From: Metaphire vulgaris
Taxonomy: Eukaryota; Annelida; Clitellata; Crassiclitellata; Megascolecidae
Reading direction: 5' to 3'
Assembly (NCBI GenBank): GCA_018105865.1
Contig: CM030841.1
Span: forward strand, 9,557,729 to 9,621,728
Length of the DNA: 64,000 bases
Below are positions 20,369-35,300 of the stretch, in pieces; the first letter of the stretch is position 1; each line of letters begins with the position of its first letter. Position numbers and translations under genes: made by a program. The notes under the pieces are model-generated. The model did not search any database and had not been told where the DNA came from. It was given only the letters and a program-made list of their open reading frames with translations.

Positions 20369-23136
20369 TACGTTCGTTAGGGTTCATCCATATAGTTATT
20401 TACGTAAAAAGGCCCATTTTCGATCCCTCCTCCCGTTGCACACACCGTACATACGAAAAATCTCCCAAATCCAGCGCCCTCCGTGCGTACGTACTATATG
20501 GATGGACCCCTACGACAAAACTCTTACAGACACACTACAGATTTCAGATTACATAGGGCCTACAACAGAACAAACTCATGATCTCTGTCCTTACTATTAA
20601 CATGCATTTGTATCCAATGAGACTGCTGCGGACTATTGAAACAGTTGTTCGCCATTATTGTCTGAAATCTGGTTGTAATTCTGTATTAGAAATTCTTATA
20701 TTAGACTACAGATGAACGTCAGTAAAGTTTGAACGCAGTTTACTAAGTCTGCTCACAAATATCACAAGTAGCTTCACTGCCATGCCTGAGATTGGGAAAC
20801 ATGGTTTCATTCTGTGATCCGTAAAACAATCTGGTATGTGGCCCGCCCTAGGACTAGCGTGTCTGAAAAAGCGTGTAGCAGCAGAGTTAAACCGTTATTG
20901 GCCAGATTCTCGAAACATCTTGAAACAATCTTATAGATACATTTTGACAATGCTACGAAATTTTTCCTAATTCTCGAAAGATCTCACAACAGGCCTAAAT
21001 TTCCTAAAAGGTAAGACACAATTTATGGTCAGCTTTAACTCTGATCAAATTATTGATTAGAAAAGAAGGGCAAAAAGAGGCCATTTTATAACCAATATAC
21101 ACCGTCTGTTTATAAACAAAAGAATACACTGAAAATATTACGTAACTGAAAAATAAGCATTTTGGTCAACATTAACAACCGTCATTTGGATCATGTACGT
21201 TGTACACATGCCGCCTGATGGAATGATTGACCAATTCAGACAACCATGTCTCACTCCCAGGTTCGCACGATCCCAGCTGCTGTACGCCTACCAGGTTCTG
21301 CTGTTCACTTCACTGCGTTCTTTGCACTCATCGTTTTGTCTAAATTTTAGAATTGTGTACTTCTAAAATGGCAGTCATGATTGGTCAATTTCAATTCCTG
21401 TGCTGACATACAGTAGCTGTATTTGAGGCTTCATCTTTGTTTCTCCATTTCAGTCGCCAACCCCACCGTCTCTAGCCACAAAATGTGCCAATATAGATAG
21501 TGACAAGATAATGAGGTTTCACTGAAATTCACTCTATACATACTGCATATCTTACTTATTTGTTCAAACTAGTTTCTAGAATGTCATTAGTAATGTATCC
21601 CAAACAGAAGTGCCTTGGTCAGTACTGTATTTGCAATGGCCATTCCCAAGGTTTTCCATAGGTTAAACATACAGTGGCACAATAACGCCGTACCGTAAAA
21701 TACATACCATAATGCATATACATGTACTAGTATTTAAATTGGTTTACCAGAAACGAAATCATAAACATTTATATAGAATCCAGGCGCAGTAAATCTTGTC
21801 ATGTGAATTTTTTTAATGACTTTCATTGGTAATGTTTCTATATTGGCATATACAGTACTGTATATACTCTAACACAATATTTTACAACCGTTTGGATAGA
21901 CAAAGACAGTTTGCAAAATTGCCGACAAACATGGAAACTAATACAATTACATTCTTCACTACACCAGCACTGAATGGAGTTTTTTTTCATTCAAACATAA
22001 ACAATCATAACAATATTATTACTCATCCACTTTATAGAACGGTCGAGCAAAATCACAAAACAGCCTCTTTTTAGAGTAAATTTCACATTTTATGTGAAAT
22101 CTACTAACAGTTCAATAAATAAACATTAGCATAAGTACAGATCTCAAATAATTTACAATCCATCAATAACACAGATTTGATTCTGAGGGTCAATTTCCTG
22201 TGATAATACAGTCACATCAGAAGTACTAAGAGCCTTACTTAATGATTCATATTTCTGTCCCAGTTGCTCAAATATTTAAACATCCTTTATAAAGGCTTTA
22301 AAAAATAATAGTAAAATCCTATCACATTACTCCAATTGGCCTCGACTATATTACTACTTGATTTTAGAAACCTTTCTTCAGTTAGAACACAGATTTTATA
22401 TAATTACGTTAACACAAACATTTCATTGCTCAAAAATGGCCAGTTGTGCAAATTATTGATTTGCAGACTATTGTACAATGTTGTTTCTGACAAGAAGACT
22501 CAACGCATTACCCCACAATAAGAACAATGACCCCGCTACCAAGAGTCAAATACAAAATCTGCCACGTTTCACATCACATACGATAGGTCATAGACTGATT
22601 TGCAAATATAAAAGAAAAACTAGGAAATGTTAAGGTTCTAGAGGTGTCAGTATCAACAGTTAACTTGATAAATCGTCATTTACTGGTTCATCACAAGATT
22701 TAACAGCTGTGCAAAATTTCTCGACAAGATCAACATCAAAGAACAACACGATCGTTTGACACGTCGTGATCAACCTTAAGACGTTGTTGGGTCGTTGATG
22801 AAAATGGAAAGTCCGTTAGGTGCTGAAACATCACAGGAAAAATTGATTCATCCAGTCAGTCATAATCAATTCAACATAACAACATAAATTTGAGACGCAA
22901 TGCAGGCCGTAAAAATTGCCACTGCTTCAAGTTTTCATCAGTTCAGCAGCATTTTTTACCAGTGGATCATACGTTTTCTTGCATGCCTTCTTTGCACAAC
23001 AACAACATTCTTGGCTGTGCCACCGTGCCCACAAGTGTGACAGCACAATTTCAGCATCAAAATTATAAAGACCAGTCACACTAAATATATAAGGAACAAA
23101 TACTTTTTAAATATACTGAAAGGCTAGAAACGAAAT
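20369..23136. other. Gene-free stretch; may contain EMSY 3' UTR
   Basis: AT-rich without coding frames. The part next to 23136 should be the 3' untranslated region of the EMSY-like gene, but I found no convincing minus-strand polyadenylation signal that fixes its end. Confidence 0.45.
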
Positions 23137-23361
23137 TCACAGCATGGCTACAAAGAGATTAAGCAAATTTATAAACCATTCAACCTCGTGCTGTTGCTGT
23201 TTCCAGAAATTCACAACTTTGTAAAACTCTTGTTCGTAGAACTCAAACACCAAATCACAGTCGTGCCGCACGTCCGTGTCATCGGCATTGTACAAGCGAC
23301 AGTTGTCGCGCACGAGCAACATGTCCGAATGAAAGCTCGTCCAGTCGTCATAAACACCACC
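23137..23361 (-). CDS. EMSY: EMSY terminal exon 17: bromodomain helices B and C, stop
   Basis: GGCACAG|GGTGGT to a TGA at 23137-23139. Encodes V-R-D-N-C-R-L-Y-N with the acetyl-lysine-binding Asn, then helix C ([11 protein letters not shown]) and a short tail. Confidence 0.93.
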   Translation of the reverse strand, partial: GGVYDDWTSFHSDMLLVRDNCRLYNADDTDVRHDCDLVFEFYEQEFYKVVNFWKQQQHEVEWFINLLNLFVAML

Positions 23362-26300
23362 CTGTGCCAAAAAAACCCCAAAAGCCTCAAAGTATTAAAT
23401 TCCATCAGCTTTGCCTTCAATACTGCTAACTTTCTACAAATAATACAACTTTATGAAACAGCAGCAGACCTGATAAAAATAAGAAATCACTAATCAAATC
23501 AAATCACTCAGCTTGCGTAGCCATGTGGCCGTTGTGATCACCCCCACTGAATGGTGGTGTGATGTGCCCAAAGATACCTCGTCCCGCTGGGGTGAGACGG
23601 AGGTGCAATGGTGCGGACCTTGCCCCCATGGTATACACGAGGATGCTCCGCACTGCAGTGTGACTCTACCGTTGGATGCATCCGCTGGCATCTCTTCCGC
23701 TGAAAACTAGCACTAATCTCACATTGCTGCCCATGAGATGGCAAAAGGTGTCCCTTGAGATAGAGAAATAATTAATGATTAGGCTGTATATATACTCAGA
23801 CTCTGCCGTGGGTCGCAGACCCATATCACCAGTCAGGGCCACTTAGAGGCAGAGTGTGAGCTTTATACGGGACAGGCTATGACTGTCAGGAGAGGGCTTA
23901 CACAATTTGCATCTATTTTCACCCCCAAAGGAAAATATTTAATTAGCTCTATGTAGACAACTCTATGGACAGGAAGATGGGAGATGGGACATGTATGATT
24001 AAATAATCGATTGACAAACCAAGTAGCCTATGTGTTAGTTACAGTTAATTTAAAATTCCAATTTTATAAGGTCCATGAGTCATCACAAAAATTTCTAATG
24101 GACCACCACACAAGAAATCCTAAAAAGTTTTAGAACTGCTGGTCCAGATGTACAAATGGCAACCTACTCTAGACAACTGGCATAAGCCACCTACTTCACT
24201 GTATGTTAAAGAAACCAGAGATCAGCAATGGCCCCAATGCTTGAAATTGAGTATTCAATGTGGAGCAACACACATTACAATTATAAATATGTAGAATAAA
24301 TTATATTGGAAGTTCTTGTAAAAAATGAGGGCACACTAGAATTTATACATAATCTATAAGAAATTACAAATTAATTTTACTAATTATAATGAGAAAAGCA
24401 TTCACAACAAATTAGCAACTACAGACAGAGTTCTACATACTCTCAGGTTTTGCTTAATTGTGTTGAAGTCCATTGGTTGCCGTACGATATCATAATAGTC
24501 AGGAACTTCATCTATACTCACTGCAAAAGATTCATTTTCCAATTATCACTAAATCACAGAGTGGGATGGCCATTTTAGTAGCCATGGTTATATGGGTCAA
24601 AGATTACTCACTTATTTATTCAAGTTCAGCAAGGTATTAAAAGCAATTCAATTTCTACTTAAACAGCAATGCTGGAGTGCATTAATTTCTTCACAAGTTT
24701 CCATTTAATAATTAACTTCAAATTTCAACCAAAATCTCTAACATAAATGTACTACTATATGTCTGAAGTAGAGAGAGACACTAACTCATCAGTTGTTCAA
24801 AAATCATTTTGGAAGCTATAATTCATTTAGCAATAACAGTATCTTATTCAAGTCAGAAAATGGTCAACAAACTGTGCTCAATGGTGATGTGCATTTTAAA
24901 ATAGAAACTTGTAATATTTTTATGCAAATGAATGTTCACACATTGCCAATAGCATGTACAATCTTACAAATCAAACAATAGCAACATTTACAGGGAAATG
25001 TATGCAGGCCGGCAAGCCAGGAAGATGGCAGAATATTAACATGCTGGAGCAGCATACTGAATGAGTGGGTCTAGTCCTGCTGAAGCCCCTATGGTCGATT
25101 TAACATCCACTCGCCAGATGGCAAAGGTAACTGAATAGCGGCTTAGCCACAAAGTAAACAATTGCACTACATAAGAACCATGGCCCTGTATCATGCAATT
25201 ATGCATCAGTTGCCTGGCTGAGGACCTTGAAACAGAGATCAGCACCACCCTAGGAGCCTTGAGAGCCCGGAAAGGACTTTTCTTTGCTCATATATGCAAA
25301 CCAGAAGGATACCACACAAGAGTGAATATTATCATAAATGTTGAAAGCAAACCAAGTGGAAAAGAAACCATTTGAAATGCATTTCAACTCAAGCCTATTA
25401 GTTTGGCAACTGTTCAGTATTCAAGCAACCAATGTTAAATAAATATTACAAGGAAAACTAAGCATCACATCAGCATGACATAGGTCATCACCTGGAGAGT
25501 TAAACCATGATGCTGCACATGCTTTTCCTCTGTCATTATGAGGGTTTCTGTATTTCATAACTCTAGATAGTAACCTACAAGCAGAAGAACTTGTGACATT
25601 CATATTAAGTTCTGTTCATGAACAAAAATCCTTTATAATTACAGGAAGTCAGATTATGTTCTGCCTAAAGAGTTAAACTCACACACTGTCATGGCTCCTT
25701 ATGTCATGTTCCACAACAGTGCAACTGAATATCTCTTCCTCAGTATCTTCTTGGCATTAAATTAAATTCACGAGTGGAAATGGACAAATTTTTCTTCACT
25801 GATTCATACCAATAATATTATTCACAAATCACTGTACAAAGTCATACAAAATGCACAGAAGACGCAACAAAGAATAATCCTCACGCAAGCGCTTGACGAC
25901 ACCAATCGGGAAGCGGTGGATCTGGCTCATTTGCCGTTCTCGGCGGACGTCGTTTACGCTTTCCAAGCATCGGTGATAGTGAAGTAATCATCCCGTCTTT
26001 CTCAGGAGTTCCAGAATTTGCTTAAAACACAAAAACTGCTCATTAGTTTTAAGGTTCACCCGTCAATTTTAAAAAGAAACAAAAATGAAATATATATTCT
26101 TCGATTCTTCTTTCTTTCCATCATTCCTTATTGGGTTGGACGATGGGTCTATCTGAGTTGCTTCCTTCCACTTTTGTCTGTCTTTGCTTCCCTGGTCACT
26201 TGGATGAAGTTTGTTTGCATTTCTTATGCTACCTCTTTGAAGTTTTTCCATCTATGTTTTTCTTGGGCTTCCTTTTCCCTTCGATAAAGTTGTATATTGC

Positions 26301-29300
26301 TTTCTTGGGTAGTCTTTCTTCCTTCATTCTTTCGACATGACCAAACCTTTTCAGTCTTCCGTTTTTGTATTGATTCAAGTATCGTTTCTTTTTGCTCTGT
26401 CTTTTCTCGGATATACTGGGTTCTTAGTCTTTGTCTTCTGCTTACTCCTGCTATTCCTCTTAACTAGTTCATTTCTGCAGTTATTCCTCAATTAGTCGTA
26501 TTAAAATGGTTTCCTCTGAGCACTTTGTCAGTGTGCCCTTTGCATTAAAAGGCTTGTGTCTTGTGTCTCTACTTATCTTTCCACTGACCCATAATTAATG
26601 AATGCTGCCTACAAGACAATAAATGAAGGTAGGTTTAATCACAATCAAAATATGAGTGAACAAAAATTATATGTGAATAGAAACAACATAATCGCCCACC
26701 GCTATCATAGCTGTTCGGTTGAGCTGCATTGTGGCCATCTGGTGAATAGATGCCCGATGAATTCTCATTGAAGGTCACAGAATTGTAAGAAATTGCAGCA
26801 TCAGAGGACTGAAAATAAATACGAGAAATCTATAACATGAAGATGATGTTTCTTATCCTATCTACTGTCTAATGATAATTGGCTTTCATCAGAAATTGTG
26901 CATCAGCATGCATCAGGCAATTTCATATTTAGCAAGAGCCCCAAAAGTGTTTCAGGAAAATGGCCAAAAACCAAATGATTTCTACAGATTTTCTCACAAG
27001 TATTTAAATTCTGAAATATTATATAGAGCAAATCCAAGTCAGATATTAAGCTTCATAACTCCTATAATTATCACTGGCAGGCTATGGTGATAACTGGAGT
27101 GTAGTTGTTACATGCAAGTCAGTAACTGTTAAATTCAACAAAGGCCTCCAAGAAACATATACTGCAAAGAAATAAGCAAAATAACATGAGCTACTATTTA
27201 TATTGCTTAGTCAGCATGAAGTGCATTTAAACTGAACATAACTAACAGGTGACACAGGTCATTATTGGTCAGATATCTGACCTGTCAGTCATGAGGTGCT
27301 GTGTTAATCCTTTAAAACCGGGAGAATCCATCTTGGAAAAGTGCCAGATGCTGGGACTTTTGGCCATTTCTCAGGCAACACTAATTTGTTTCAACTTGCA
27401 ATTGCTATGGCTATATGAAAGCTACAAGGCTGTGACATATCCCATCTTTTAGAACTTTCATTTCTCTTTCTAACCAGCCATGAAGAAAATGGTAAAAAAT
27501 GTTGGGAGTCCCCTGCATACCCAAACCAGGCCACACCTTAAAAAGCAAACATTTTTATTCAAAGTTCAGTGGCCAAAATCTTTGAGTGACAAGGCTACCT
27601 CAGTTGAGTGGCGAAGTTGTCAGGAAATCAAAATGGAGCAAAATGTTACAATAATTATGCAAATCAGATCAAATATGACAGAGACATAGATTTTTAACCC
27701 GATGATTTGTGTGACTGAAAAATGTCGCTTTGTGCAATTTAATGAAAAGACAGATCAGATTTTGCGAAAATGGTTTGTACTCGTCTGAATTCCTTGGAAA
27801 GTCACTTTCAACATTACCGAGAGCTGCGAGCTGTTTCCTGAACACAGTCTTTTTGCCATTTTGGAGAAAACAGAGTAATATTCATGTCACATCATGATTG
27901 TTTACGTCACCGTGACCTACTTTCATAAATTAAAAGTCTTTTAAATGCCTGCTGTAATTCACTGATATTTTTATCTTATCTGACTCAGGATTGGTTGGTA
28001 ATTGTCTGACCCACTAATATCTGGTCCATGGACTTGAGAAAAAGAGTTCTGCATATTTAAAACCTTTGAAATCAAGTGATGCCAAATTTAAATACAGTTT
28101 ACATACCTACCACAATTCACCGATATATTTATTGCTTGCATCTTATCTGACTCAGAATTTATTGCCAATCATTTGAGCCCCTAATATCTGGCCCACGGAC
28201 TTGAGAAAAAGAGTTCTGCATATTTAAGACCTTCAAAAATCATGTAACGCCAAGGCCGGGTTTGGGCGGGCTCGTAGTACAGCACCAGGCCAGGTTTGGG
28301 TGGGCTCTGCATTAAAGGGTTAAACGTGCAGCCACAACAGAATTTGGGGTCATTTCTGTATAAAACACTAAGCCATCTGTGGTTGAGCAAATCAGGTGTT
28401 TACTTGCAGGCAGGAAAGGTGGCAAGAAAAATTTTGGCAACTGTCTGTATTAAGCTGAAGAAGGTACTGTCCTTCATTCTCCTACTGGCATCAAGCCTAT
28501 GCAGCAACTGGTATTATTATTATTATTATTATTAATTGGACAATTTATATAGCGCTGTAGCATAGTGAAAATACATGGAAAACAAGTATGGTTCTAACCT
28601 TAAAACACACAAACGTGAAGAGTGTTTTGTCGAAAAAACTTACTTGTATGTTATCAACATCAGAGGCTTTAAAACAGTTGCCATTGGCTTGACTGTCTGA
28701 TATGATTGGATTGCTAGTAACAGGCATAACAGTAGAGTGAAGATTTTGTCCTTTTTGAATATCAACAATTCCTTCACAAGACTCTTTTATAACTAAAATA
28801 TCAGCAAAATCTCCTAAATATAAATTTTTAACTAATTGTGCCATAAAAACATTTACAATTTTGAATAAATTCCATAGATACGCATTCAGACAAGAGACAG
28901 AATGAGTAACAGACTATGAACATCTTTAACCCGTTCCCGGGCAACACCGTCTTAAGACGGCGCCAGAAAATCATATTCAGACGGGTAAAGCCGTTTATAA
29001 ACATTGCTCACGGCGCACCACATAAGGATGTGTGTACTCCGGACATTGAAGTTTTAAACCGCAAAAAAAGTGACTATTCGATTTATTTACTAGCCAATCG
29101 ATAGATGGCAGCACTTTCTTCGCTGTTGTTGACTATAATATAAGCCAGAAAACTTGCAGAAGATCGTCCAACTTGCCAATGATTTTGCATTGAAATGCCT
29201 CGAAAAAGACTCAAGTCTGGAGTTTGAAAAATCATAACTCTGCCAATTTTGGCCCGATCTTCAAAATTTTTGTACCATTCTGTTCCAATTACACCGCCCT

Positions 29301-32300
29301 AAAACTTTCGCGCTCACAGTTGAGGGTCACCGCTGAAAATTTTTTGCTATTGCGCTTTGAAATTTTTTGGGGAGGGTTCCGATTTTCGGCTGTAGAGTGG
29401 ACCTACCCCCAAAATTTTCTTTTTTGGCACGCATGGTTCGAAAGAGCAATAAAAATGCTAAACAACGGTGCAAACCGCATCTTTCTAGCTTCTATACAGC
29501 CTGAAATATACGGAGTTGTTCGGTTTTTCAGATTGAAAATCTGTTCGCAAAATTGTCATTTCTTCGAGCAATGAGTAATATTGTTTGAAAAAGCATAACT
29601 GCTCCAAATTTTGTCCAATCTTCAAAATTTTTGCATTATTCTGTTCCAATTACACCCCTTTACAACGTTCTCGCTCACAGTTTGGGGTTACATGGAAATT
29701 TTTTTGCTATTGGGCTTGGAACAAAATTTGACAAAAATGTTGGGGAGGGTCCTATTTTGGGCTGTAGGGTGGACCCTACCCCCAAAATTTTCTTCTTTGG
29801 CACGGATGGTTCGAAAGAGCAATAAAAATGCTAAACAACGGTGCAAACCGCATCTTTATAGCTTCTATATAGCCTGAAATATAGTAAGTTTAAAACTTGT
29901 ATGTTCACATTTTCACATGAATGCCTTTTCCCCAAATTAAATATCCCGATTGGGGACGACTTGAAAAAATTAAATCCCCCTGCAACGGGTTAAATGGCAG
30001 ACATAACCACATTTTAGGCTTATACATGAAATCATCAATAAAAATAGCCAACATACAATGCATAAACAATTTATCTAGATCTAAGTATGGGTATATCTTT
30101 CTACACAGTAGCACTGACTTTATTTGAAGATAATTAACAACTTAGAAGCAGGAAAATACACAGTTTTCTACACATACAGAGCAAAATTAAAATACACTCA
30201 GTGGATTAAATTCAAAATGTGCTTCAATTAATTGTTTATTTGCTCAGTTTACATCAACACACAACATAACATTAATTGATGAGCACAACATTTTTTCTTT
30301 AATCGGTGAAAAATGTTTAAAAGACAAAATAAAGTCCGCCATCTGCACAGGGCATCAGACGACAACAGAATAAAGAGATTCAGTAAAACTTACTAGTGTT
30401 GGATGAGGTGTCTTTCGTTTCACAGAGATCTGCGGTGCCTCCATCCCTACTAAGGACGGAATCACAACCCACCCCCACAGATGGTTTTTTAACATCAACT
30501 TCATCAGCAAATTTAGGCTCCACGGCTCTAAGAATTACTGGACGTTGGCTGGCAATAAAATTGTTATGAAATCTCCCCTGGAAATACAAATTTTTAGCTA
30601 CAGTGCTAGCAGAGAAAGATATTCTAAGCAAATAATAAGTATAAAGCAGCACCATAAATATACTTGAATAAATGGTTGAGTCCCCAAAATTTTATCAGCA
30701 TCCCCGGGCTAATAATACGCACATGCATAAACACATTGCCCATCATAAGGTGAGCAAAATAATTATGTCAAATTACAGTCAGACATTCTACTTACTTAAT
30801 ATTAACCTGTAGTATTTAATGCAACATTTTATAGCAACAATTACCCAGCTGACAAATTTGGAGAGAATATATGAAAGTCAAAAGCTAACCTTCTCAGGCA
30901 CGTCATTTTTCGCAATCATGGTTGCTTCATCATCAGGACCATCTCTACAAAAATTAAATTAAAACGATAGAAATCATTAGAATCATGGTTGGAAAAATTA
31001 ATAATCTGATGGGAAAATACTGACTTTTTCATATCAAATTGTCCCTGAAATATATCTTTACCAATAAATGCTGACAAAGTTAAGTTCATTACTTTATAAA
31101 CAATCAATTAATGCAAAAAACAAAATTTGTAAATTATGAGATGAATTTAAAAGCTGTGCTATTTTAAATCACCAAAAATAAAATTACCAATTTTTAATTC
31201 TGTAATATATGTTTTATAATTTTCTATGATGAACTTGCTAACACTTATTTGTCAAACCACCTTTCCAGAAAACAGAAAAATTAAACAACAAACATAGAGT
31301 CTGCATTACAACTATTTCATCAAATCTGTTCAGGCTCATCTTCTTCTTCAAGTTCATTTTAAACTCATCTCTTGGTGAATAAAAGTTAATTTTAAAGTAA
31401 ATTTCAGCACCTGCTTTTAACAATGTAAAAGACATTCACAGTCTTTCTTCAAAATTAATTCAAATGAGCAAACTCAATCCCATCTATAAACTTGCTTCTT
31501 CAGCAAGTAAAACAGTTAATTTCAGAGCCTGCATTTGAATTTGTTAGAACTTTAGGTTGTTCATACTTATTCAAACGTTCAATAGGGATTCATAAAGTGC
31601 CTACTGTTAGAACGCTCAGAGGCACTCATATTTTTACAAACTAAAAAAGACTTGCAAATTCGCTGTCATTAATAAATTTACCTTGAAGGTGAAATCTGTT
31701 CCATGCCAGTAGGCAACATTTTCAGAGAGAGCAACGCCGTGATTGCCGATAGATCTCCAGAATCATTCTCCTGACCTGGAACATTCGTCTCGTTGCTGGT
31801 CCTTGTGGTTACAACCGTCTCAAAATTCTGCTTTACTGAGCTTATTACATTACTGCTAAACATCACAGGGTTTGAACTAGATAGGAACGGAGCTGAATTC
31901 TCAGTCACTGGTCTCGTCTCACTTCCACCCAAAGGCATAATTGAGTGAGCTACATCTTTATCTGCTAAAACACAGATATACAGACACTTGATGACGTAGT
32001 GCAAAAGTCTCTCAATATCAGTGTTGGAGTTGCCAGGGGAATTGGGAGATTGAACTCCCCCCCCCCCAGCTAACTTTGCAACCCTCACAAAAATCGCATA
32101 TCAGGTACATGCAGTCTCTGTCATTCATTGAATTTCAGTCCTCCCTCCCCCCGCAGCTCACATTTCAGAACTCCAACACTGCTCAATATCAAGCAATTAT
32201 TTTGCAACATCAATGATAAGGACAGACATTATTATGAGACACTTGCAGAAAAAGCAATTTAAATGCATAAATAGGCTTCAGTAGAAAAAAATTAATTCAG

Positions 32301-35300
32301 CAAATAGTATAAAATCACAGACTATAATGACAGTATTATATTTATTGATACAAAATCTATTCAAAATATAACACAATTAAAAATGGAGATTCAAACAATA
32401 AGTCCTTCAATAAGTTAGAAAATTTACTTAAAAATTTTGCCATTAGGACCATAGCCAACCAACCAATCACACAGCAAAACAGAAACTGAAATCTAGTCTA
32501 CAATTTTTTCAGTTTTTAAAAACATTACAAAAATTTTAATTTTCAATTACATTGTATGGACATTCAGAAACGACTAAATTAAGTCTGTCTATATTAGCTC
32601 ATAGACAAATTCACTATTTCAAATGCATCCAAAATGACAATCATCACAGAGAAATAGTTACCATTTTCACCCAAGTGAAGTCGATTTATTACTACTGTCG
32701 GTCTTGATTTCATAATTTCAAAATTTAAATCAGAGTGCTGAAACATAAAAAGTCTTAATTTAACAGATATGAACAGAATAAAAAAAACATCTTTTTCACC
32801 TGGGCTTTTATCCACCAATTACCTAGTTATCCAGCCGGATACCCTGGATTTGGCTGGGACTTCAAACGATTTTTATTTGGTGTACCATCGGCTGATGCTT
32901 CTGTGCATTATCAAGCGGTGCTATAGAAGTTTAGGATTAGATTAGATTTAGATTAGCTGGATTTAATCCATTACACTTTATTACTTGCTGCCGACTAGTC
33001 AATTAAAGTAAGCAATTACAAATGACAAAATCCAGGACAGTTCAGAGAATTTGAGGCAGTATTTCTCAATATTATATCAGTAATCAGAGAGCTTGGTGAT
33101 TTCCAAAAGTTATAGTTTAGCTACAAGTTCTCATCTTCAAAATGTGCTTTTTATTCAGTTTTTCAAAAATTAAGCAGAACCTCATTTGCTTTTCTAATTT
33201 TTCAGAAAGTTTAAAATTGATTTTCAGAGAAAACAAGTGCATTAAAAAATTTGTTACAATTTCTTGCAACTGACTTTTGCACCTGACTTTCTACTTTCTT
33301 TTTGATTATAAATCCTGTCGTGTCTTTTGCCCGACCATCATCCACAGCCATGCACACACATCTATTTAAAATGTCATAACATTATATTCAAAATAAATAC
33401 AAACACTACTGTTGGTTTTTATGACATTACCCTGTCCTGCTTTGGTGAATTTGAAAAAGCAGTAAAAGATGTCGTGGTTGATTTGGTTAAGGCTGATGAA
33501 AGTTTCTGAACAACCAAGAGGTTTTGACTAACAGATCCACTCTCACTGAATAAATGCGAGTTCCCTGTACAGCAGGTACATAAAGCATGCATGTAAGAAG
33601 GAGCTATGGAAGCAATGAAAATGATATGTTGCCTTACACATATGAACAGGCTCTAAAAGCTACAATATTGGCAAATGTTTGAACTTCTAACAAGACTACA
33701 AAATGTTCCCCACTACCATCAATATTTTCTAATACTTAGGGAACGTGAGAAATATTTCTTGGCATATCACAATCTAGTTTTCAACATTATATGCTCTAAA
33801 CATGGGTACATAAAATATAAATAATCACAAATGTGATGCCAAAATTAAATATTTTAACAGAAAACATTAGTTCTCTGTTTCAGTATTTGTAAATTATTAT
33901 GACACCCAATATTGACAACACAAATTTGTTTGCCACTAAATTACCAGAAGAATCGACGGATGGAGAGCCTGATGTCGTAATAGCAGAAACAACTGTCAAT
34001 GGTTTGGGCAAAATTTTTGCTGTCAAAGACGGCACATTTACTGGCTTCGTGATAATCTTCTTCACTGAAACAGAGAACACAAACCTCGCATTGTATTTAA
34101 TAAAAGAAGAAATGTCTTGGGTCTGATGCAATCTCTTGTTTGTGTCAGATGCTTCTTGTTTGATCTCTTTGGCCTGTCAAGCTAACAGTGTTCCTGTTGT
34201 TCGAAGAATTTAAGCATTTTATGGGACTTAAATTTTTAATTTTGGACTCGAGTTGTGACGATGAATTTTCTCTAATGGTGAACTGTCGTTTATCTAATGT
34301 AGAATGCTAATGAGTTTTGTTGAATATTTTGTTCAATGTAGTTCAATATAGGACTGGGCTAAATAAGGATTTTGGACTAGTCAGATGAATACACACACAC
34401 AAACAAACAAACACACACACACAAACAAACACACGCATAAAGTTGAAGCAATCAGTCTTACTGTCCTCTGCCTGAATTTGTATTGTAGTTTTCAATGGCT
34501 TCATGTGCAAAGAACTTGGGGAAATGTTGTTGATAGAGTGTAAACCATGATTCAAAGAAGCAGCCTGTATCATCTGTTAAAAATACCACAAATCAATAAA
34601 TAATAATTTACAATGCAGAGACACATTAATCAAATACAAATTATTATATCACCACAGGCAATAGTCTAAAATCATGAAACAGTACTGATATCTTTAAAAA
34701 TATCAAAATAAATAATAGCACGAAAACAGGTCATTAAGTGGAACAATCAAGCACATCGCTTTAGATGACAAAACACTGAACAAATTGAGAAAATACTACA
34801 GTCACATGACAGTGATCACAGAATTACATTTTCCTTTAAGAGTATTTAAGAGGTTTTAGTACTAATACAGTTCATAATTATGCAGTACAGTATGTCATAG
34901 TAACTGTTCCTTTCCAAAACTAAGGCAATCATTGAGTCATTGGGTATAACTTGACAGAGGAAAGGTATTGAAGGCAGTCAAAGTTCCTAATCATAGCCAC
35001 TGAAAAGTCTATTATGGTTTTCTATCATTTGATTTCATTGCTATATAGAAGAATGCCTGAGAAAGTATTTAAAACTGTTTTTTGCTGGCAAAGACCGGTG
35101 AAAACTGGAAATGGTCTAATATATGAATTCAACAAGTGGTGAGGCATTGGCAAAAAACTTCTAACACAAACACAGCACAAAAGAAATATTTGCCATGTAA
35201 AAGATAATAAATACAAGTAAATCCAAATCAACAACATCTTTGCTCAACCCATCAGCACAATATTAACTAAACTGACCAATACTAATAAAACTATGAAAAC

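Noticed and set aside
25806..25996. Plus-strand open frame of more than 55 codons with coding-like composition
   Set aside because: It is the antisense of EMSY exon 14, whose minus-strand frame has proper splice sites, the required phase and bromodomain continuity.
33899..34126. 75-codon plus-strand frame
   Set aside because: Antisense to EMSY exon 8, which has the conserved K-I-L-P-K-P block and matching phases.
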